A model generated the notes under the pieces. The model saw nothing but the letters and a program-made list of their open reading frames with translations. It had not been told where the DNA came from and ran no database searches. A program made the position numbers and the translations under genes. Positions 57,415-64,000 of a DNA stretch of 64,000 bases are shown piece after piece; the stretch's first letter is position 1, and each line of letters opens with the position of its first letter. The DNA is from Reticulascus tulasneorum (taxonomy: Eukaryota; Ascomycota; Sordariomycetes; Glomerellales; Reticulascaceae), in contig LSAX01000012.1 in NCBI GenBank assembly GCA_001557505.1, forward strand, positions 806,001-870,000. Reading direction: 5' to 3'.

Positions 57415-57497
57415 GTATGACTGTGTCTGTCGTTGGCCCAGGCCAAGCTCGACGCGATATTGGGGTTGGAACGAGTGACTGTGACTGTCGTTGGCCC
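57378..57497 (+). repeat. 60-nt tandem duplication across the SNF2-type stop codon
   Basis: The last codons, the stop and about 25 nt of 3' UTR of the large ATPase gene (from CCAGGCCAAGCTCGACGCGA) are repeated immediately downstream with a few differences. In the second copy the corresponding stop has become a sense codon (GGAACGAGT). Confidence 0.88.
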
Positions 57498-58557
57498 GGC
57501 GCGGCTGCCGACGTGGATTTGCATGGCTTTTGCGTTTTACTTGGTAACTTAATGAGGTGGCCGCGGGGGACGGCCTTTTGAGCTTTGGTAAAGGGAACGA
57601 CTATGCGCGTTCCCGATGCGGAATTGTCTAGTCTAGATAGGATGTAGGTACTAGAGGTATGAATGCAGGGGCATGAACCTCTTTTCCGAAACTTAGACTT
57701 GCAGATGTACTGAGAGTGTCCATGAGTAAATCAGCGTCGGGGACGCCGCCGTTTCTGACCACGTTGCTTGGTACGGGTAATTATGCGGCCTGGCTCAGGC
57801 GACAACCCAATCGTACGAGCTCCTTGTGGGGCTTCCATCATGGGGTAGATCTACGCTCATGTATTCTCGCCATGTTTGACCTCACTGCGTCCAGCCAGAA
57901 TCCCAGAATCCATTCGTTTCCAATTGATCTCCACCAAGTCTGCTAGCCATGGCAAGCGTAGGAACTGGCGCTCTTTTGCGAGGCGTAGTGCTTGGTTCTC
58001 CTGGCGATACCGGAATCGACACTCTCTGGGGTGGGGGTTTTTGTAAGGCGTCTCACCTTTGAGATTCCAGGTCGCGCATCCAACAGCCCTTATCTCGTTG
58101 ATGAGAATGCGGGGTTGTGTGGGGGCCATCATTGGCCAAGCCGTCCTCGAACCACCTATACCTTAGCGTGTGTCGTTGGAAGTACGGGCATTTCTTGGGT
58201 CTTCTGATGGAAAGTGATGCTGCACAATGGGATGGAGGACGGTGGAGAATTACTACGTGATGGTGAGGACACACATCACATCCAGCAAGGAGGTCTGGTA
58301 TTGCCACTTCACTAAGGGGGCGACGCATGCCGCATCAAGAAACGATAAGAAGGGCTTAACTATGTGACTGGTGTGCAAGGTCGTCGGATCTTTTATTCTG
58401 CTCTCTCTAGCTTCGCCAGCACCCGCAGCATTGCAATGGGTCCTGTGCCTCCAATCCTCCAGCCCAATCAATTCCTGGAAGATGCATAGCAAGAAGAGAA
58501 CTACAGTTGGCGTACCATTCCTATTTGCCATCTGTGCATCCCGACTCCAAGCGCTCC
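57498..58557. other. Spacer between convergent SNF2-type and MYND genes
   Basis: This is the 3' intergenic region of two convergent genes. Frames are under 105 codons and unsupported. No terminator-like motif can be singled out. Confidence 0.45.
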
Positions 58558-59223
58558 TCACTCCATCGATGCCATCATCTTCCTCATGGCCGTCCCGTCC
58601 GCCCCACCCGGCCCTCGACGATACACTGCCTCGGCGAACATGTGTAGCTGCATTGGGAATCGCGGGTCCCCATAGTGCTCAATGATATCGCTCTTCTCAA
58701 CCGCACAGCGTAGGTCTTGCCATTGCGACGCATCCATGCCGAAATCTTCGCACATCTTTTGCTTCGAAGGGTTCCACCAAGGTGGCAGTAAGCCAGTACG
58801 TGAAGAGACGCGGCCAAGGAACCGGCGGAACCCATAAAGTCCATCGCCCGCCCCGCCATAGATGCTATCTTCATCTACATCGCCCTCGATGGCGTACTCA
58901 TCTTCCATGCGCATGCGATAGGAGTCTATTAGCAACCGGTAGACGTCTGTCTCTGGCCGGTCGTGCAGCCATTTGCCTTGATCCAGGCGGCTGAAGGGCT
59001 TGGCAATCGGCTGATCCAACCCTTTGGGCGGGGAGAGACCGGGAGACCCAGAGGACGAGAAGGTTTCGGAGGGGCCATCTGTCTTCCCGCATACTTTCTT
59101 GTGAGCTTTCCAGTCGCTCTTTTGGCAATCTCGGGAGCAATACAACGTGGTCGAGCATTTGGCACAGCGTTTGAGGCTGACATCCGGCGGCTGCTTTTGG
59201 CAAGCATTGCAGCATGGGTCCAT
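58558..59223 (-). CDS. MYND-type zinc-finger protein (221 aa)
   Basis: The MYND finger is a protein-protein interaction module binding two zinc ions. It sits at the N-terminus here: Cys5 and Cys8, Cys20 and Cys23, Cys29 and Cys33, His41 and Cys45 all fit the C-x2-C...C-x2-C...C-x3-C...H-x3-C pattern. The ATG at 59223 (MDPCC) is the start; upstream in-frame codons begin with TTG and have no ATG. A Ser/Pro-rich linker (about 48-75) leads into a C-terminal helical region (RLLIDSYRMRMEDEY, GFRRFLGRVS, PWWNPSKQKMCEDFG, QLHMFAEAVYRR). That region is shared by many fungal MYND proteins of unknown role. No SET domain is present, so it is not a SMYD methyltransferase. It is convergent with the SNF2-type gene. 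Confidence 0.85.
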   Translation of the reverse strand: MDPCCNACQKQPPDVSLKRCAKCSTTLYCSRDCQKSDWKAHKKVCGKTDGPSETFSSSGSPGLSPPKGLDQPIAKPFSRLDQGKWLHDRPETDVYRLLIDSYRMRMEDEYAIEGDVDEDSIYGGAGDGLYGFRRFLGRVSSRTGLLPPWWNPSKQKMCEDFGMDASQWQDLRCAVEKSDIIEHYGDPRFPMQLHMFAEAVYRRGPGGADGTAMRKMMASME

Positions 59224-59824
59224 CTTGGTCGAGATGATGGGAAACCGTGAAGTACTCAAAGAGCTGGTAAAATGGGCAGATTCAAATGTTCTGGTCGAGC
59301 TCTAGTTGGGCTCTGCACGGGGCTGACTAGAAGGAGAAAAACAAAGAGAAAAAGAAAGAGGTTGGCATGAGGCGGTGTGAATTCTGCATTCATCTGCAGA
59401 GGGGATCCTTTGAACGCCGTGTAAGTGCGCGGTGAACTACGAATTCGGCGGTAGCGATGATAACTTATCGCCTACTAGCTTTTACCCCCCTGAGTGAGGA
59501 GGGACAACCCCACTAGATTGGGCTATTTGCCCACTTAGATTTAGAAGAATCAACATCACTTTATCACTGCTTTCAACGGCGTCATTCAACTCTCAAAGAG
59601 GTATCGAAGAAGAGGCTGTGGCACCGGAGGGGTCGGCGAGCACTGTGCATTGGTGCAAGCACTGCAGCCTCGTTGACTAAAAAAAAGGATAGTCTGCCAG
59701 CCCACCAACCGTCCCCTCCTTTTCATTCCTCCCACTTTCACCGCCACAACTTCAGAGTGCAGACATTTCAACCCCTTCTTTAATATACCAAAATTGAAGC
59801 TATCACTAGACACTTGGCATCAGA
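59224..59824. other. MYND promoter and transposon left flank
   Basis: This contains the presumed promoter of the reverse-strand MYND gene. A run of eight A lies near 59680. A terminal inverted repeat of the adjacent pogo relic should lie here, but I could not match one by eye. Confidence 0.4.
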
Positions 59825-60610
59825 ATGCCTAATTACAAGGAAGAAGATCTTCAATTGGCCATGACGGCAGTAAAAAACGGCATGTCAAAGAAGAAGGCTG
59901 CCAAGGAGTACAAAGTCCCCAAGTCCACACTCCATGATCGTCTGATGGGCTCCAACAGTAGAAAACAGCGAGATGTTGAGCAGCAGCTGCTCTCTAATGA
60001 ACAAGAACAAATGCTGGCCCAATGGGCCATCGTGCAGCACTCGCTGGGACAAGCGCCAACGCATCCCGAGATACGGCTTGCGGCGACACAGATCCTCCGC
60101 GCAGGCGGCATCGACAGGCCGCTTGGGAAATACTGGACCAGCAAATTTCTAAGCCGGCACCCTTCTTTAAAAACATGGCAACGCAAGCGGATCGAGACCA
60201 AGAGTGTGGAGGGTGTCCAACCTGGAAAAAAGAAGGGTCATTTTGATTCGCTGCGACAACCTTCATCAGGTCAAACCGACCCCAGCGCCAGTGAACCTTC
60301 GATGAGATAGGGGTAATGGAAGGATACGACATCATTGCAAAGCAAATTGCTCCTTTGAAAAGTCCTGATGGCAGGCCATCTCGTCGTGTCATTGTCAAAG
60401 GGAGCTCAGAATCAGACATGGGACTGGAGCATCGTGGATGCAGCGCAGAAGGCAATTCTATCATCCTCCCAACCATGAATTTTTACCAACCAAAGCGTCC
60501 AACCCAACTGATTTCCTGATAATCTCTGCAGCTTCAAGGGCTGGGTGTTCGGAACATCATCTATCGCCGTCGGGCGCCATTTCTGGACTGCGCCCATACT
60601 AAAGCTGTTT
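59825..60610 (+). mobile_element. Broken pogo/Fot-type transposase
   Basis: This is a DNA transposon relic of the Tc1/mariner superfamily, pogo branch. The first frame (59825-60310) is a clean 161-codon DNA-binding region. It has a psq-type helix-turn-helix (EEDLQLAMTAVKNG, KEYKVPKSTLHDRL) followed by a CENP-B/Tc5-type helix-turn-helix (SNEQEQMLAQWAIVQ, RLAATQILR, WTSKFLSRHPSLKTW). After that the reading frame shifts. The start of the DDE catalytic domain appears in another frame (FDEIGVMEGY, near 60297) and later pieces in yet another (FPDNLCSFKGWVFGT, near 60515). Several frameshifts and a stop at 60308 inactivate it. Most of the catalytic domain is absent or unreadable. Terminal repeats were not located. 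Confidence 0.78.
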
Positions 60611-63058
60611 TGCTACCCATGTCGAGCGCTCAAGTTCTAGCCCAGTCCATCTCAGCTTGTGCCAAGTGCGCTTATACTGGCCGAATGCCTTGTTTCTGTC
60701 TTGATTTTTCTACCTTGGTGGTCGGGGACTTGGCCTTTCCAATTTCGGTCGTGTGGTTTGTCTTTCTCTCTCCCTGCCTGGACCTCATCAGCCGGGTGGC
60801 CAGCATCAAAATGCTGATGAGAGCAATCACGAAAAGGGGGTGTCAAAATGGGAGTGTGTTTGGGATGAAGGATGAGTACGATTCATTTTGCGGCCGCCCC
60901 CTATTCCCACTCACCCTCTCCTCCCTCCCCCCTTTCCGAGAATGGAAAGGAGGCGCTATTACTCTTTCCAGTTTTCTTGAGGAACATGAGAGCCAGATGG
61001 ATGCGCGCCCTGTTATCGATATTCTGGTCCTCTGATCTTATCAGAGCCGAGAATGAGGAGATTGGGTTCCCTCCCTGGCCCGTGTAGGGCATTTACCAGG
61101 TGGTAAAGGGGACCGCCGGATTGTCGCAATTAGACTGGTTTTGTGCTGCACTAAGAAGCAAAGGCTGGCTTCGAGGACATCCCACTGAGGAAGCTGTTCG
61201 TTGTTCTGGAACTTTTGTTGTACTTTCCTAGGTACCTACGTGTCTGGGCCATCTGGCAAGGTCTTGGAGTAGTACTGGGTTCGATGACTGTATTCTCTAA
61301 GAGCAGAAATCGGGGAAAACTGGGAAGTTTGGATTCGCATCTGCAATGATCTTTATATAGCGATCTACGTGTATTACCACGGTATTGGAAGGTAGCCATT
61401 GCCGATTCCATCAAGGCCTGCCTGCAAGTTCGTGTCATTCCCAGCATCGATGGTCGGGGGAATGAGATGGCATCGTAAAGTTCCATAGCACGCCCGCCAG
61501 ACCCCAACTTGCAGGTATACCAGCCCAGCCAGGCCATGTCTGATCTGCATCACACAACATGATCTGCAGCAACGCCGTGTTCCTGCAGCACCTCGAGATC
61601 CCTCTTCTCACGTCCAGACCAAGGTCGGCACTGGCCGTTAGCGCTAATTAGCGTTCACCAGGCAGCAGCAGTTCGTTGTGGAGGAAGACCCCCGTCAGCC
61701 CTGTCAACCTCGCTGCTATTTATACACCCCCAGATGCGGCGGGGCACCCAATCGTACAGCCATAGCAGTTAAGTTAATTATCCCGGCTCCTGCACGTCTC
61801 GTGTAGTTCCCTGTCCACGACGATCTGCCGACTGCTAATCAGCCGCCAAAGCTCTATTGTGACCTCCCCGACAGGCTAGTTCCGACTGCGCTCGGTGTCA
61901 GATCCAGGTCATAATAGGCTAGGCTTAATCAGGTAAGTAGTCGAGTCAGGGGTACCATTTTTCACAACGAGACCCATCAGGCCGGGGAAGGAAGGCTTGC
62001 TTTTTTGCTTGTTTGTCTGTCGAGGCAGGGGTACGATTTACCACAACGAGACCCGGCAGGCCGGGAAGGAAGAATATATTCGGCGAGCGCGGCCGCCCTA
62101 TGCACGGCATCAATACTCGAGATCGAATGCCGAGGCGATGTCTTGTTGGCAGCGACACCCACCGGCCAATTGTAGCAGGTCAGTCTGCCCTCATCTCGAT
62201 TCGCAGATTGCCTGCCAGTCTTACAGTTTGGTAGTGTCGAGCCACCTCCCTGGTCTTGCAATCCTTCCAAGGACCATGCGATCGAAGAAACGCCCCCAAG
62301 GCAGTTCCTTGCGACGAGGGCATACTTTTCAACGCATGCGGTGAGTACTCGGAGCTCCGGTGGTCTCCACCATTGCAGCCAAGCCCAACTAAAACCCCTC
62401 ACCCCGCGCCATGCCTCAGACCAAATAGTCTTGGCTGGCCGCCCGACGAGCGGGTGAGCAATGACGTTTACAGCATGCCGAATGCTCACGTGTAAGTATG
62501 GCAATTATGTTTCAGCATCTTGGGCGACATCACGGTTGGGATTTTGCTGCCTGGAACTGCCCTACGTAAAGTGCCGCTGTGACCCCCAAGCAAGCCACCA
62601 TACGAAAATAGATGTATAGTTCTGACTACGACCATTAAATGCTATCATTTCTACAAGAAATCCAGTTAGTAGATATAGGTTGGAACTTTAGTCTTGATTA
62701 GAGTAATTAAAGGCGCCCCAAGCACAGCGGCGACGCCGCCATAACCCAGAAGGTTAGGTTGGGTGATGGATGGAATTGGGGGGGGTGGAACAACATCTTG
62801 GGCGTTTGAACGCCCTCGGCGTCAGCCCGTCACCCGGTATCGGCCCAGTCTACGCGCTGTGGGAACAAACGATGTATGTCCTTTGGGCCATTTCCTTCAG
62901 CTGCAGGCCCAATCTGCTACTACGTAGTACTATATTTTTTCTCATTGCTTCCCACAATTGAAAAGCATGGAATCACGGAATGACATGTGTAGTGCTTAGT
63001 TCAGCGACTAATATAGCTGGAGTGGGCAGAGAGCATTGTGTCGGGAAACACAAATAGT
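60611..63058. other. Spacer, possibly including transposon debris
   Basis: These 2.4 kb have no supported gene. Overlapping frames of 60-175 codons on both strands lack motifs. It contains the direct repeat at 61941-62073. Confidence 0.4.
61941..62073 (+). repeat. Direct repeat of about 53 nt
   Basis: Two copies (61941-61994 and 62020-62073) share CAGGGGTAC-ATTT, then CACAACGAGACCC and CAGGCCGGG-AAGGAAG, separated by about 25 nt of T/G-rich sequence. They differ at a few bases. Function is unknown. Confidence 0.8.
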
Positions 63059-63104
63059 AAGAGTTTCCCGAAAACCCAGAAGGGGGGGTTTTCGGGAAAC
63101 TCTT
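63059..63104. repeat. Perfect 19-bp inverted repeat (hairpin)
   Basis: The arm AAGAGTTTCCCGAAAACCC (63059-63077) is followed by an 8-nt purine loop and its exact reverse complement (63086-63104). A related GTCGGGAAAC sequence precedes it near 63040. It lies about 420 nt upstream of a Zn2Cys6 regulator gene. It may be a MITE fragment, a transposon end or a protein-binding palindrome. Confidence 0.9.
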
Positions 63105-63522
63105 CATCGGAAAACGTCTGACCTGGAATTTCCGACCTCTGGGTGCTTACATATCTGAGGTCTGCCAAGACGCCCGTGGATGGCAGGCAGATGTGGTCAG
63201 CCCAAGGGGATGGGATGCATGCAACCCTGAATTAGTGCCAGACTCAGCTGCCTCTAGGCCCATGCTTCGCGTGGCGTGGCGCCTGGCGTGACGCCCAATT
63301 GATTTCTACACACCAAAGGCACTATCTTAACATTTCCGAGGTCGTTGCATTTGTAGCGAGGATAGTTCCAGACCTCTCGTCCCTCATCGATGTCTTGGGC
63401 TATTATTCCTTTTCCTGAATTATACTCAGATTTGGATCAAAGGCAGTCGTTGAGACCAAGCCACCCGTCAGGATTCAAAAACTGGACGCCGACTCAAGCT
63501 AGGTTGGCTTGCCGAGGACACA

Positions 63523-64000
63523 ATGCCAGCCAAACATATTGAAACGTCAAAGCAGTTGTCGTCATCCGCCAATAATCCGATGGTTCGACCTTATCGCTCT
63601 CACAAGTTTCCCGCGTGCGACTTTTGCCGTCGCCGCAAGGCTCGATGCTCTCGGCCCATTGGGAATGAGCCATGCCAACTCTGCCGGTTGCACAAGGTTG
63701 AATGCACCCAGGGAGTTGGTGTTCGCCGAGAGCAGCCAACCGAGAAGGAGCCTAATCCGAAAGCGCCACGGCGACTGAGTACTCATTCTAGTGCGGCATC
63801 ACAGCACGCTCTCAGCTGCCCTGATGTCTCCGGGTCGATGCATGCATCCCGTCAAGCAACTAGTCTTGGTCTTCCGGAGACGCCCCGGGACATCTGCTTG
63901 GAAGAAACAGGGGCATGTAGGATAGAGACTCTGAGTCAAGTCGACTATGAGTCCGACACTGCGCACTCCACGATCGATCAAGGGGGACTAAAGCGTGACA
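63523..64000 (+). CDS. Zn2Cys6 transcription factor, N-terminal part (truncated by window)
   Basis: This is a fungal Gal4-type regulator. The frame from the ATG at 63523 is open for 159 codons and runs off the window, so the protein is incomplete. The binuclear zinc cluster is Cys32-x2-Cys35-x6-Cys42-x8-Cys51-x2-Cys54-x6-Cys61 (CDFCRRRKARC...CQLCRLHKVEC), with the basic RRRKAR loop that contacts DNA. A Ser/Pro/Glu-rich region typical of the linker follows. The middle homology region and activation domain would lie beyond the edge. The 60-residue C-terminal part seen here is polar and disordered. The target is unknown; a role in a neighbouring cluster to the right is possible. Confidence 0.88.
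   Translation, partial: MPAKHIETSKQLSSSANNPMVRPYRSHKFPACDFCRRRKARCSRPIGNEPCQLCRLHKVECTQGVGVRREQPTEKEPNPKAPRRLSTHSSAASQHALSCPDVSGSMHASRQATSLGLPETPRDICLEETGACRIETLSQVDYESDTAHSTIDQGGLKRD

Overview
The window is nuclear DNA from a filamentous ascomycete (Pezizomycotina), most likely a sordariomycete of the Hypocreales type; the species is not determined. The evidence is short introns (about 47-85 nt) with GTAAGT-like donors and CTAAC/CTGAC-like branch sites, a velvet-domain protein, a Zn2Cys6 regulator, an enniatin/cyclosporin-type N-methylating peptide synthetase, and decayed pogo and copia transposons. Real genes are sparse (nine supported coding genes in 64 kb) and separated by long gene-empty spacers, so it reads as an accessory, rearranged region.

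Left part (1-29.4 kb). A fragment of a killer-toxin-like GH18 chitinase C-terminus (about 1.6-2.0 kb) is followed by an intact reverse-strand 2-isopropylmalate synthase-like gene without the leucine-sensing regulatory domain. Next is a 13-kb dead non-ribosomal peptide synthetase (6.9-20.2 kb) with about 25 in-frame stops, several frameshifts and two large internal deletions. Its surviving order is C / C-A-T / C-A-MT-T / C-A-MT-T / reductase. The stops are nearly all of the CAG/CAA/CGA/TGG to stop kind, as expected from C:G to T:A change at CpA (RIP-like). The reductase domain breaks off at about 20.19 kb, and its other half resumes at 28.64 kb, exactly around the catalytic Tyr-x-x-x-Lys. The 8.45 kb between the halves holds a second decayed chitinase 3' end and two intact, divergently transcribed genes (431 and 441 aa). 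Both of those genes encode long helical/coiled-coil proteins with central Gly/Ala-rich hydrophobic segments. This pair is the best candidate for an undescribed system.

Middle part (29.5-45.4 kb). A small velvet-domain protein comes first. Two inverted arrays of a G-rich minisatellite (32.7-33.1 and 41.4-41.6 kb) then bracket a complete secreted subtilisin gene, a 26-nt poly-C tract and a decayed copia gag/protease remnant. Outside the right array is a 707-aa single-exon gene of the fungal 'ipa protein' type with a C-terminus reminiscent of HicA.

Right part (45.4-64 kb). It holds an NTF2-like small protein, a 1445-aa SNF2-type ATPase with about ten tandem 37-aa acidic repeats, a MYND zinc-finger protein, a broken pogo transposase, a perfect 19-bp hairpin and, running off the right edge, a Zn2Cys6 transcription factor.

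How the pieces fit: the synthase-like gene plausibly fed leucine-type or chain-extended amino acids to the now-dead peptide synthetase. The inserted segment, the chitinase remnants and the transposon debris indicate repeated rearrangement. All gene models were derived by eye from the sequence. Family calls rest on remembered motifs and not on database searches.
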